A DNA stretch of 64,000 nucleotides from Rallus limicola (Eukaryota; Chordata; Aves; Gruiformes; Rallidae). Numbering within the stretch: position 1 is the first letter of the stretch; each line of letters begins with the position of its first letter. Positions 13,559 to 24,676 of the stretch are shown one piece after another. The position numbers and the translations under genes were made by a program. The notes below the pieces were generated by a model. The model made no database searches. It was given only the letters and a program-made list of their open reading frames with translations, and was not told the origin of the DNA. The stretch spans positions 9,429,990 to 9,493,989 of the forward strand of contig JAKCOZ010000011.1 in assembly GCA_022605955.1 (NCBI GenBank), written 5' to 3'.

Positions 13559-14090
13559 TGTGGTGCAATCCCAAGCTTATAACTGAGCACGAGGTAGCCA
13601 CTTCCATGTCCCTCACCCCCACAAGAGAATGGGGAGGAGGATGAAAAAAAACCTCATGGATTGAGATGAAGACAATTTAATAGGACAATAATAGAAGAGA
13701 ATAATAATAATAAATAATAACATAAGTGCAATTGCTCACTACATACAAAAAGGGAAAAAAGTACAACCAGCACCCAGTCCAATTCCAAGCAGCAGATCTT
13801 CCTCCCAACAAGCTTCCCCAGTTCTATATTGAGCATGATGTTCTGTGGCAGGGAATATCCATTTGGCCAGTGTGGGTCAGCTGTCCTGGCTGAGCTCTCC
13901 CAGCTTCTCATACACCTGGTAGAGTGTGAGAAACTGAAAAGTCTTTGACAGTGTAAGCACTGCAACTGCCTGACAAGAAGTAAAAAAATAACACTGTGTT
14001 GTCAATATTATTCTAATTTTAAGTCCAAAACACAGCTCTAGACTGGCTACTAGAAAGAAAATTAACTCTATCTCAGTCGAAACCAAGACT
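13559..14090 (-). mobile_element. Solo LTR, avian ERV
   Basis: The plus strand starts TGTGGTGCAATCCC and ends CTCAGTCGAAACCAAGACT, the reverse complement of an LTR starting near GTCTTGGTTTCGACTGAGAT. It contains an (AAT)-rich stretch at 13692-13722, a diverged ATTGAGATGAAGACA block near the polyadenylation region, and GAACATCATGCTCAATATAG on the minus strand at the promoter. Flanks caagg and aaagg resemble a 5-bp target duplication with one mismatch. It lies 13 bases from the MIR-like SINE. Confidence 0.85.
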
Positions 14091-15349
14091 AAAGGGTAAA
14101 TAAAATCACATTGGATGTGGTGAGCAGTTTACAAGCTACACTAATTGGAATCACATACTCAGTATTTATGTATCAAAATAGATTTGCAAAGCAAATTTCT
14201 CTTAAATCTAACTGAGAAAATGTGAAGGCATTCAGAAGGAGTAGCTTGCAGAAAATACTTTGAATCATTTTGTTATGTTCATTGAAAGTATGGAAAATAA
14301 ATGAAAATAAATCCCACTCCAGAAGAGTAATTCAGGCATACAGAAAATAAACACCTGGTATGTTTGGAATACCATGAGCTGTCAGCACTAAGCAGTCACA
14401 TACGTGTGTGTATAGGTGTACAAAAATCCACAGCTTTTCCCAGGCTGCCTGTATATAGAAGTTCGCCAAGTTCAGATTAGCAATGTAGCACATTTTCCAA
14501 AGGCTGAGCATTAATTTGCAGTTTAAGAATAAGAAAAATCAAGCAGATATTTAATATTATACTCCCATAATAATGATTATTTCCCATAGAGCTTGCTTTA
14601 TTAATAATTTTGACTATGCTTGCCATTCTACTTTTAACATTTTTTTATAATTGTTCCCCAATATGTGCAAGTTCTGATTGTTCTGTATACATTGCAGGCA
14701 TCAGCAGTAGACAGCACTCACCCTGCATCCCTTGGTGTGCAAGACTGGATCTTTGCCAGCTTCCCTAGAGCCAGTCAGCCACAAGAAGGAGCGTTTTCTG
14801 GCATCATGGGAGTCACCTGAAAAGTGTTGTCCTCACAGGCGCATTCTGCAGGGCAGTACAGTGAAAAGTATAATCTTTCAAGTACAGCAAAGCAGAAAGT
14901 GCTTAGGAATGGACTATTCTTATCCCCTGTAGGGTATGTTAAACAGGGAAATAGGGCACAATGATCAGACATTTTAGCTGGGACAGGGCATTCCTAGAAA
15001 ACAATACTTTTCTTTGCTCTCCGGGGGAAAGAAAAAGAAAAAACAAAACAAAACAAAACAAAAAGGACATTCCAGGACTTTATTTTGCCCAAGGTGTTGA
15101 TTGGTATTTTTTCTGACTCACCCTCAAGTCACATTCCTGACAACATACCTTTCCCCTGTCCTAGAGCTGGAAGACTGAGAACAGACATTTCCTCCCCAGC
15201 TTATCTCTGGTGTCAGTTTCTCTGACCAAGAGGCATGAGCATTCATTGCATCATCCACTCCTCCTCCTTTGTAACCCTTTCTTGAAATAAAACCAAACTG
15301 CTGAAGGAATTTTTAGGGAGCCAGGGGAGGTACATGTGCTACCTAAAAG
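14091..15349. other. Unassigned non-coding sequence
   Basis: This stretch holds an (AAAAC)n tract at about 15039-15065. No gene or repeat family is recognised elsewhere in it. Confidence 0.5.
15039..15065. repeat. (AAAAC)n simple repeat
   Basis: About five AAAAC units follow an A/G-rich lead-in, read directly. Confidence 0.9.
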
Positions 15350-15930
15350 CACAGGTTTTGGCTGGGATAGTAAATTTTCTCCATAGCAGCTAACATGGGG
15401 TTGGGTTTTCGATTTGTGCTGAAAACAGCATTGATAATACAGAGATGCTTTCATCATTGCTGAGCAACGCTTACTCAAGACTCAAGGCCTTTTCTGCTCC
15501 TCACACTACCCTGCCAATGAGTAGGCTGGGAGTGCACAAGGAGTTGAGAGGAGATGCAGATGGGACAACTGATTCCAACTGACTAGAGGGATGTTCCATA
15601 TATGACATTATACTCATCATATAAAGCTGGGAAGAAGAAGGAAGGGGGTGACATTCAGAGCTATGGCATTTGTCTTCCCAAGTCACCATTAGGCATACTG
15701 GAGCCCTGCATTCTTGGAGATGGCTTAACACCTGCCTGACCATGAGAAATGGGGAATGAATTCCTTGTGTTGCCTTGCTTCTGCGTGCGACATTTACTTT
15801 ACTTATTAAAATGTCTTCATCTCAACCAGAATATTTCTCAATTTTACCCTTTTGATTCTCTCCACCATCCTGCTGTGGGAGAGTGAGGGAGTGGCTGTGT
15901 GGTGCTCCATTGCTGGCTGGAGTTAACCAC
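15350..15930 (+). mobile_element. Solo LTR, avian ERV, with matching 5-bp flanks
   Basis: Landmarks in order are GGTTTTGGCTGGGATAG near the start, then GGATTTGTGCTGAAAACA (here one base different), CAACTGACTAGAGGGATGTTCC, a TATA-like ATATAAA at 15619-15625 and an ATTAAA polyadenylation signal at 15805-15810. It ends GTGGTGCTCCATTGCTGGCTGGAGTTAACCAC. The same five bases, aaaag, occur just before and just after, which fits a target duplication. The terminal TG and CA appear mutated. It is the best preserved LTR of this family here and lies in the opposite orientation to the copy at 13559. Confidence 0.88.
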
Positions 15931-18900
15931 AAAAGTTCCTAAACCAAAAAGTTTAGGATGAATAGGTACAACCTAGCTCAGAGTGATTACCTCTGGAGGA
16001 AGGATTTTTCCTCAGAATAAAGGATCTCATTAAGAATTGCCTCCAGGCTGTTTGGGTTGCCTGCACAGTGCTTTGTAAGAGGAATACAAAGCTTCATTTC
16101 TGCTGTAAGAAGCATTTCTACCTTCCCAGGAGTGACCAGGCTTGACCCCATTTAGCCAGTGAGATCAATTTCGGTCACAGAGTGAGCTCAGTTCCTATGC
16201 ACTGTTCTTGGACAGTTTAAAAATGACTACATGGAAGTGGATAGCCATTATGTTTGTCTTGGATCATCTCTCACATCTTTCTGCCAGGATAAGGCGAGTC
16301 ATATGTAAGACCACTTTGAAATGACAGATGATATTGTTGAACTTTTTGGTGGACAGTCTGTTAGCTGGGATGAAAAAGACAATAATGTATAATAAAGTAA
16401 GGAAGCAAGGCTAAACATACTAAATTTCAGCAATAGTCCCTAAATCAGATGAGGATGTCTGATTTTTTTGCTTGTTAGGTGAAAAGCTGACCTAGAACAT
16501 TGGAAAGGACTCATGAATATGAACACAAATTGCATGTCATAGATAATTAGTGACTGATGATTGATGATTCAGTGCTCTATCACTCTTTTTCTGGAATTAA
16601 AGGCTAACACTGAGAAAACTACATGCTGTAAAACTTCTTAGCAATTTTTAGAAAGAATACATCTCTTTATTCACACACATTTCTTTACATCACTTTGAAT
16701 TTTTGTTGTGAGTTTTTCTAGATCCTTTTTTGCATGTGCCTTTTTTTCTTCGCTTTTCTCAGCAAAATCCATGAAAATGAAGAAAGGGGTCCTTTAATCT
16801 GCAACTGTGCATTCTTTAACATATGTAGGACTTATAGACCTGGTCACAATAAAGTACCAATAGTACTGATAAGTAAAGATTAAATTAATTTACACAAATA
16901 GGCAGAAAACCAGAAACTGCGGTGATCCATAGTTGGAGTTGGTATGAGCTTATTTGTTGACTTCAAAGGTAAATGCATTTGAAGATAATATATCTGATTA
17001 CAAGCTTTGGAAATTTTCTGTCTTTTAGAAATTTCTCTGCAGTAAGCAATGCAAAGGGTGACTCAGAATCTTCACAAACGGGAGCTAGGAACTTCTGATT
17101 TCTAATCAAGATGATGTTTGGGCAAACAAATGGGTATTTGCAGGTAAACACAGCATGCTAACTTCAAAGCTGCAAGCAGTACCTTTGGCTTCAAACATTT
17201 GTGCCTAAATATATAACTGAACTGTGGTCATAATAAGATTTTGAAATGAAAAACATGCAGTGTCTCATTAGTTTATGTTTTCTTTTATCTGTAGTCTTCT
17301 GACAAATTAAATCAGATTTGCAGAAATCCAAAATCAAGGCTCGGAATGCTGATCTAATAGCCAGCTGGTTAACACAGAGCTATGATTAGTGTTGGCTGCT
17401 CTGCCAAAAGTGCAGCTTGTTTAATAAGTACAATTTTTCCTCTTATTCATTTCACATGCAGAAAAAAAAGTGAAAAAAAAAAGAACTAAAGGAGCTCTGT
17501 CAGATAGGGATTAGCTTTTATGAAGTAGATGATTCAGCAATACTTTCTAACCATCTCCCCACAGCCTGCACTACTCCTCCTTTGCACCTCCCGACCCTGT
17601 CTCCATATTTAAAAAGAGATAATAAAAGGATATTTTAAACCATATATTTCCTGAAGATTAATTTTTTTATTAAAACTACTTGCAGAATTTCAAACAGTGC
17701 AGTGCATGATGCTCTTATTATGTGAACTAAGGAGATTAAAGTATTGCTATACATGTCCTTTTAGAATAAATCACACACATGGACCATCCTTTAGGATTCA
17801 GGGTAAAAGGGTAATTTCATATAGTTTATGCTAGTGACCAGTAAAACTTTTGGGGTGCTGATGTATGGACAATTTGCACTGATCACTTGCAGTCTCGCAT
17901 CATAGTTCTAGCAGTGGGAAGCTCAGAGCACCACACTATGATACACTTTAAAGAAATAAGTTGAATAGCAATTAATACACTCAGTAACAATACACCCTAA
18001 AATCTTTGCATGAATAGACCTTGAGGCAAATCTCCATTTGGCATAATTTTCATTTTCCATTAAAGTCAATGGATCCACTGCAGTTTACATCAGCTGATGC
18101 ACTTTGTTGGATCATGAGCTTCAACAAAGCTGGAGGTGCAGACAGATAAGTCAAGAGCATTTACGTTGGGGGTAGACTACGGTAAGGACAAAATAGATCT
18201 GAAACTATCTTAAGATGCATATAATGACACGTGAGGCATTTTTCATACACATTTGAATTCTTTTGAAAATTAAAAAAAAATAAGAGGGAGAAAACTTCCC
18301 CTTTTTATCCATGAGTTTTGTTCTTTTTAATCCTTTTGGTCCCAGGATTCTTTTAAATCTGTATGAAAATATCTCCCTCTGCAAATTTCATTGTTCCATG
18401 CATCTGATATACTTGAGACTTAGGACTAACTAAAACAAAGGCTATTTCCTTTCACATTTTTGTGTTTGATTTTGTCCCAACCATATTATAAGGAAAATAA
18501 AAGTTCCATAGCCAAAACTATAACATGACATTGTAAGCAGATTATTCTAAGCATCGATGGTATCAAATGAAATGGTGGAAACTCTGCGAAAACAACAATG
18601 TAAAATACCTGTTGAGGTATGTCTATTTAGTTTCAACACAATCATTAAGAATTTACATTTTTTGTAATTGTTCTTGAATGTTAATATTTTATTATAAAAC
18701 ATAACTGCTTAGCTTTTCAGCAGCATAAATGTGTGCAATGTTATCCATTTTGTCTTTGAATTAGAGATCCTTTTCCACATGTAATTAAAATGAAAAAGAC
18801 TAACAGCATCAAATAAATTAGTCATGCTGTAATTAAACTAATATTTTCTTCTTTCTTTTCTGTAGCCCACACCCCATATCTTGAGTACATTAAACTCCCA

Positions 18901-19508
18901 CTTGTACTTATTTTTATAAATATTGTTTTTTCTACGAGGGTCTCATACTCCCTTGCAAATATCCACATTATTGCATAATCTTTACAGATGCAAGTATAAT
19001 TCTCATATGCTGCTGTCTGCGGTTTGTGGATCTATTTTCCAATCAATTCAAGGCCAACTCTCATTAACGCAATGAGGGCTTTCATGAATAAATCCCTCAT
19101 TTTTCAATGATAGAATAGATTCTTCATTATTGAATTGTGTGCACTCAAGTGGGATCTATATGCATCCAAAGAAAGAAATTCTTGATTTCTTGAATCATAA
19201 TGAATGCCCCAGTACATTTCTCACCATTTCAGTTCTTCAGAACTGTATCTAATTTCCTGAATATCTTTGATAAACATTGGCTTTTTTCTGCCTTCTTGGT
19301 TAATGAAATCTCAGGAATTATTTTTCAAGCCTATTAATTAGGGATGTTTGTGCATTTTTCAAACTACTTTGAAAAGTGAATGATAACCACCGATATAAAC
19401 TACACAGAGAGTCCAAGAACGAAAGAATATATGGGTCATCATTAGCAAAATGGCAAGAAAGAGCCTTTGAGTGTTGTTAGCATGGTACATACCTAATCAG
19501 TGGTGCAA
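15931..19508. other. Unassigned AT-rich non-coding sequence
   Basis: No repeats or exons are recognised. The parts at about 17640-17830 and 18720-18900 read like single-copy sequence rich in TAATTA-type motifs, which is common in conserved non-coding elements, but conservation cannot be judged from one genome. An 8-bp inverted repeat (AATGAGGG ... CCCTCATT) sits at 19071-19101. Confidence 0.45.
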
Positions 19509-19576
19509 ATCATAAAATGCTTTGGGTTGGAAGGGACCTCAAAGATCATCTAGTTCCAAGCCCCCTGCCATGGTGA
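19509..19576 (-). mobile_element. CR1 LINE 3'-end remnant
   Basis: The plus strand reads CATAAAATGCTTTGGGTTGG then AAGGGACCTCAAAGATCATC and CTGCCATGG. This is the reverse complement of the final bases of CR1. Only about 68 bp remain, so this is a severely 5'-truncated copy. Confidence 0.85.
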
Positions 19577-20171
19577 ATTATATTGAAATGTCCTTTTCTT
19601 ACTTTAAAATAATCTGGGAGGTATTCATAATTTACAAAAGCATTGCTATAGAAAGTAAAAATATAAAATTAGTATGGTGGGTATAATATACTGAGTTTCA
19701 TCCACTAAATTAAAGATTACAACCTAATCTGAAATACTTGATATCTAAAATGTTCCTATTCTACTTAGGTGATAACATTTACTAATAGCATTGTGATTTT
19801 TATTTTTTTTTTGGCATTTGATGCTTCAATCACAGAATCAAAAATATGGAGCATTTTAAATGCATTTCAGTAGTACTGTTTCAGGTAACTGAAAAGGTAA
19901 AAATGTTGGTTTGTATCCCATGAAGACAGAGAAAGAACACTTCACGTGAATGAGATTCAGAAATCTAGAGATCCCTGGGCTCAGCTACAAACCCCTGCAT
20001 GATGCCAGCTTACTTGTCTGTAAAATGAGTTAGCTGTATGTCACTATCCACAATTAGGCTAATTTGGCAGAGGTTAAACACCTTTGCTTTCCAATAAACC
20101 CAGATTACTCTGGGTGGTTATGAGGTGGCTGGTCTTAACTCCTGGGTGAGGTTCAATTAGGTGTTTTATCA
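19577..20171. other. Unassigned sequence next to the provirus
   Basis: A short TTGTCTGTAAAATGAG match at about 20016 recalls the MIR 3' part but is too short to call. Nothing else is recognised. Confidence 0.4.
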
Positions 20172-20730
20172 TGACCAGGTTTTCACGTTCTTGGGAACAG
20201 AATTAAGACTCAAAATGGACTCAAGTGCCAAGTCACTTTATTTGACCCACAACAAGTGTGCAAGAGAAGTGGGTAAGGGGGAAAAGAGTGGAAAAGAGAG
20301 AGAGATTGCAATAGCTACCACCATGGGTATGCAGCGCCCTGCCAGTCTGACGTCTTAAGGTATGGTGGAGGAACGTTCCTCCCAGGTTTGTCTGGTCTTG
20401 TGTTTTTATGGTGTTGCCTCATTGCATAGTCTATATGTTCTTGGCCTAGTCACACCTCCCACCTGGCAATGGGCTGCATGCCCAATACCATCTCCAGAGG
20501 GTCCTTGAAAGTTTGAGAGGGTCCCAGCCTCCCTATACTTTTTCCTTCAGTAGATCCTGGGCCTGGATGCATGCAGCAAGGACTTGGGATACACGCTTCG
20601 AGATAAGCAGGATGTGTAGACCTTCCTGGTGGGTGGAATTCACTGGTTTGCCATGGTGATGAGGTTTCATGGTGAAAGAGAAGGTACGGTTCTGTTGACA
20701 ATTGTTAAGGCATATCTTTGGTCCCTTACA
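20172..20730 (-). mobile_element. 3' LTR of the provirus
   Basis: The plus strand runs from TGACCAGGTTTTCACG to GGTCCCTTACA, with TG and CA at the ends. On the minus strand it begins TGTAAGGGACC. A TATA-like CATAAAAAC lies near 20402-20410 and an AATAAA signal at 20237-20242, about 65 bp from the U5 end. This gives the expected U3-R-U5 order. The sequence just outside the U3 end reads CATGGGGTGA on the minus strand, a poor polypurine tract. The exact U5 end could instead be the TG at 20162. Confidence 0.65.
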
Positions 20731-20890
20731 TCACCCCATGACTTAACATTGTTCACAGATAAAGGGAGAGGATGAGAGAAAGAATGGAAACTGGCCACGA
20801 AGCTAAAACATCACAACAATATCAACTCTAAACAAGGCCAACATCTAGCAATTTTTTTGTCAAAGCAATGAAATAGGGGAGGTAAACATC

Positions 20891-21553
20891 TTATACAATT
20901 TGGACTGTGGATGACAAAAATTGACATATAGGTCGAGTTTGTTTAACTCCATCAGGTGACACAGTGGTTACAAATTCCATACTAGTGATAACATGTTGGA
21001 TTAATTGATAAAAACATTGGATAACACATGATGAAAACAACAAAGCAGCTAAACCACACAGCAAGTAGAATAAGATTTGTTCCACCCAAAGACTTCCTGG
21101 AAGCCAGGAAAACATATCAGCATTCAAACCTTTCCAACTTTGGACAGGGACATGGGCTAACTTCTGTATTCGGGATGTAATTAATTTAATGACCTTACCA
21201 ATGTCATCAATATTTAAACAACAATTAGAGACATGCAACTTCCCACAGACCCTGCCCTCTTTGGCTAGTAGATAGTCAAGAACCATACGATGTTGATAAA
21301 TGGCAATTTGCCTTTGAGTTGCTTGATCTGCCAATAAGTCAAGGGCCTCAGCCATTTGACTAGTGATGATCTCTAAAGTTGCAGGTCCATAATGTAGGGG
21401 GGTCCACATGTCTTTATCCTTAGATTGGCTACTCTGGTCAGTGAGAGAGATATCAATGATAGATTGTTTTTCCTGCTTCAAATCATCATATATTTGAATT
21501 CTTAAATGATCTTCACCTGTCTCCAGGAGTAAGAAAAACAAGGGACAAATCAC
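20891..21553 (-). CDS. Env transmembrane-subunit-like open frame, 220 codons
   Basis: This is an uninterrupted frame matching the TM (fusion) subunit of a retroviral Env. Residues 2-10 are hydrophobic (ICPLFFLLL). A heptad-like helix spans about 58-98 (LEIITSQMAEALDLL onward). The segment YQHRMVLDYLLAKEG at 86-100 sits where the immunosuppressive-domain region of such proteins lies. It is followed by C103, seven residues, then C111-C112 (CX7CC; the family norm is CX6CC). A membrane anchor covers about 155-180, rich in Leu and Cys, followed by a tail of about 40 residues. No furin-type site is visible upstream, and the surface subunit is broken. It could be a relic or a retained membrane protein. 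I see no proof of expression. Confidence 0.7.
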   Translation of the reverse strand: MICPLFFLLLETGEDHLRIQIYDDLKQEKQSIIDISLTDQSSQSKDKDMWTPLHYGPATLEIITSQMAEALDLLADQATQRQIAIYQHRMVLDYLLAKEGRVCGKLHVSNCCLNIDDIGKVIKLITSRIQKLAHVPVQSWKGLNADMFSWLPGSLWVEQILFYLLCGLAALLFSSCVIQCFYQLIQHVITSMEFVTTVSPDGVKQTRPICQFLSSTVQIV

Positions 21554-22716
21554 CCCAATGTAACACAGTCCTGACAGTCTACTGGCAGTGATTTATATGC
21601 ACGATCCCTGCATATCTGATAGTGTTCCTTGTAGGCCACTGACCCATTAGCAAAGGGTCCTCCCCAATGTTCCACAAGAGGAGAAGGGTCAAAATAAGGA
21701 ATGGGTTTTAACCCAAACAGGTCACTTTCAACACAACAGTATAACCATTCTTTTGTAGTGCTTTCACAGCAGGATGTGTCTGAACATAAACTTTCCCATG
21801 TTTTCCTCCAGTGGGACCAATTTATCTTGTTACAATGTTTACAGATATAAGCTCCTGCTTCCTTGTCCCATGTACAGTCATGACCTACAGTGTTGCCACA
21901 ACTGATGTTAGGTCTAAGAGACCAAAATCAGGGAAATGCATTCACATATCCCTCATCATTCACCCAGACATACATATGTACAAGTTCATCTTTTTCATAT
22001 GGTTCCTCTCCCACCTGAATTGTTATACTTAAGCCTTGATACATCCATTCACACGTGCTATTGCCTACAAAAGGGCCACCTGTTTGTGTTCTAGCCAAAC
22101 AATATTTACCTGTTTCTGGAAACTGTATATACCATGGTGAATCCTGTGGGTCTTCCCACTTTTTGTTCCCCTTTTGTCTCACTGTATCTACTCACTAACC
22201 ATTTTGGTAGCAAAGGTATAGTTGCTCAAGGCTAACTTGATAGACCAAATGGTCCTCCACATACCCAGCATTTTGTAAGATTATAAATATTTGCTACTTG
22301 TTCAGCCAATTGTACAAAGGAATTCTTTACACTGTTCTTTTAATCCCTAAAGTTACAGAGTTGAGAGCTGATTGTCCATACAATGCACCAAAACAGCAAA
22401 GTCACCATTTTGCTCTGCAAATCAGCCCAAACTTAGAGAGATTACAACAGAAAAATACAAATGGTTAAAATTACGTATTGGTCTTTCTGCATTCGGTCTT
22501 GTTCCCATGGGGTTCTCCTATGAAATGAAACAAAACATCGACGGACCCCTCTTGGGTTCCACCTACACAGTTAAAATGAGGGAATCCAGTGAGTGTTAAT
22601 TTTGTATTCTTTTTCCAGGGCATCTTTAGCTTTCTAAGCATATTTTTAAGGGGTTTGGCCAGTACAAGGGGGGCAATCCTAATGGTTGGCATTTCTAAAT
22701 AGTCAGGGGCATCCAT
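21554..22716 (-). pseudogene. Env surface-subunit remnant
   Basis: The minus-strand segments lie between integrase and TM, where the surface subunit belongs. The open piece at 21928-22182 is rich in aromatic and Cys residues and has a possible N-glycosylation site (GNSTCEW). The frames around it contain many stops. The piece at 22471-22716 covers the end of pol or the start of env. Its first residues recall the integrase C-terminal region, and the boundary between the genes is not visible. No full-length reading is possible. Confidence 0.6.
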
Positions 22717-22719
22717 TTA

Positions 22720-23215
22720 TTGCCCAGTGATCACTGACTTGGGTAACTGCATCCCAGAGGCATTCTGCCAAGTGCAGTTTAAGAGGTTTAAAAAAAACAT
22801 TTCAAAATCCCTTTAGTTTGTTCCACTATCCCATTAGCTTGTGGGTAATATGGGGTGTGAAATACTCACTTGATTTCTTCTTCCTTCACCAACTCCTGCA
22901 CCTTGACAGCAGTGAAATGACTGCCATTGTCTGATTCAATAGAGCTAAGTTTTGGGAGAGAGCTAAACCCATTTTTCAGGGCCTGCACTGTGTTTTCTCC
23001 TGTAGCTTGTGGAAATGCTTCAGCTTGGACTAAGCTAGAAATTATTTCCATACCAACTAATACATATTGTTTCCCCTCCAACTTTCAGAGGGGCCAATAC
23101 AGTCAATCTCCCAAACTTCCCCAAGTGTCTTTTTATCTCTTAAGTGAAGGGGGGGTGTTGCTCTAACCAGAGTTCACAAGCTGAGATACAGGTCTGGCAA
23201 GCTTCCCAGTGACGG
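22720..23215 (-). pseudogene. Integrase remnant of pol
   Basis: The three acidic residues of the retroviral integrase core are all recognisable. The first is in WEIDCIGP (near 23115), the second in SDNGSHFTA (near 22920), and the third is the Glu of QANGIVE (near 22815). The last two are 35 residues apart, the classic D-X35-E spacing. The first motif lies in a different frame from the others, so there is a frameshift near 23090. A TGA at 22866-22868 replaces what is usually a Trp just before VFHTPYYPQANG. The zinc-finger region upstream is barely legible (CQTCIS in one frame). It is inactive. Confidence 0.85.
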
Positions 23216-23925
23216 GACAGCCCCTGGCATATGCCTCCTTGTATAAATCATTGGACACTGTATGGCTACTTTTAACATGCAGCCACTCCAGGAGCCTATC
23301 CCAATTTTATCTTAGTTGGTCCTCCTTCTGCAGAGGGGCAGTTTTGGCCAGTTTGTCTACCTTATTATTCTACTTGCTCACCGGAGCATCTCCTTCCTGG
23401 TGGGAGGACACCCATGCTATAGCAAAATCCCTTTGTCTGGCAATATCCAAGTTTTCTTGCCACTTTCCTTTTTGTCATACTAGCACCCAATTCACCCACC
23501 CCGTTGTTCTGTTCCCAAAAAAGGGAGCCATTCCGTGCACCCCTTGAACACTGAAAATGAGTCAGTATGAACGTACACTGGAGTCACATCTTTTTCCTCA
23601 CTATTGAACACACTTTATACTGCTACTAATTCTTCCACTGGAGCACTACCCTCACCTTCAGTAATTATTCCCCTTTTAGTATCCCCATTGATAGCTACAG
23701 CCTGATATTTCCCCTATTTGCCCTCTTGCTTAAAGAGGGAGCATTTTTTGCAGCTCCTCCAGCCTCAGGGGGAGGAGTCCCTGCCAACACAGGCCTGAGT
23801 ACCTTAAAGGGTTGTGAACTATAGGTTGTTGGCATATGGTTCGCTCAACCTCTCTAAGATATATGGTTATTACAAAAAACCCTTTTTCCCAGATAGAGTA
23901 TCATTTTTCAACATCCTTGGAAATC
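23216..23925 (-). pseudogene. RNase H remnant of pol
   Basis: The minus-strand reading shows AVAINGDTKRG and APVEELVAV, then a stop, then VYVHTDSFSVFKG, and later WVSSHQEGDAPVSK followed by a stop and NNKVDKLAK. These match the order of RNase H motifs, including the catalytic Glu (VEELVAV), the catalytic Asp in HTDS and the final Asp in KVDKLA. At least two in-frame stops inactivate it. It continues from the RT connection segment upstream and leads into integrase. Confidence 0.8.
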
Positions 23926-24170
23926 CTAGAATAAAACCCAATCAGTCAAATAGAACCTGATTGACAATCCCAAACGTGCAAAACCCCATTCAATCATCTG
24001 AACCAGGTCAGTGGGGTTGGTAGGGCCCATAGCTTGATGGGTGCTTGCTTCAAACTCCAAAAGCTGCAATGCCTCATCGTGGGCCAAACTGCACTCCCAC
24101 GTTACTCTTTTTTTGCAACAAATCATGTAAGGGACATGCAATTATGGAAAAGTCTGGGATATTTGCCATA
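23926..24170 (-). pseudogene. Reverse-transcriptase connection-domain remnant
   Basis: The open piece at 23926-24141 reads TWECSLAHDEALQLLEFEAS and then FARLGLSI. This is the pattern of the region after the RT thumb and before RNase H. The preceding words PLHDLLQKK appear in the next frame, so there is a frameshift near 24140. The YXDD-containing core that should precede it is not found. Confidence 0.7.
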
Positions 24171-24676
24171 TCCTGATCTCCACAAGGTCCTCTACTATCT
24201 CTTGCCTGAGTATCTGTGTATTCCCTCAAAAGCTGATTCATCTATTTCTCCTTTAGAATGGAATTTTGGTTTCTTTTCCAATAATTGTTTATTTAGTTCT
24301 AATTGTTCCTGCAGCGACTGTATTGTGTCTTCAGGGAGTCTATTGTGGCATCTTCCACCACTTGCTCATAATACTACACAAATTATAGCTCTTCCTTTCC
24401 CTGACCTGACCTTAACTTCTTTCTGCAGCATCATTATCCTGTCTGCCACACTCTGCAGTTGGAACCAGTGGGGTTTTTTCCCAATCTTGTCCGTGGGGCG
24501 AGGGGTGAGATTGGTACACCTAAAGAAGATCATGCAATTTATCTATCCATTTGGCCAGCGAAGAGTCTGTCTGCTTTTGGGGCGACCATCCTATACAGCA
24601 CAAAGGGGCAATATCTTCCTGAGAGGATCACACCTTAATATTCAGTTTTCCAATTTCACTCTCAGGAGGTCCCACC
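24171..24676 (-). other. Block replacing the RT core, coiled-coil-like in part
   Basis: This block of about 500 bp lies between the RT N-terminal part (24677-24892) and the RT connection part (24170 and below). No RT motifs such as YXDD or the palm Asp are seen in any minus frame. Instead the minus strand encodes a Glu/Gln/Leu-rich stretch (EDTIQSLQEQLELNKQLLEK, around 24270-24340) with heptad-like spacing, and upstream PLCCIGWSPQKQTDSSLAKW. Both look more like Gag of such elements than Pol. It may be captured from another element's gag. The plus-strand 222-codon frame here is a shadow. Confidence 0.5.

Noticed and set aside
20010..20040. TTGTCTGTAAAATGAG as a second MIR copy
   Set aside because: It is too short, and the upstream part of the SINE is not recognisable.
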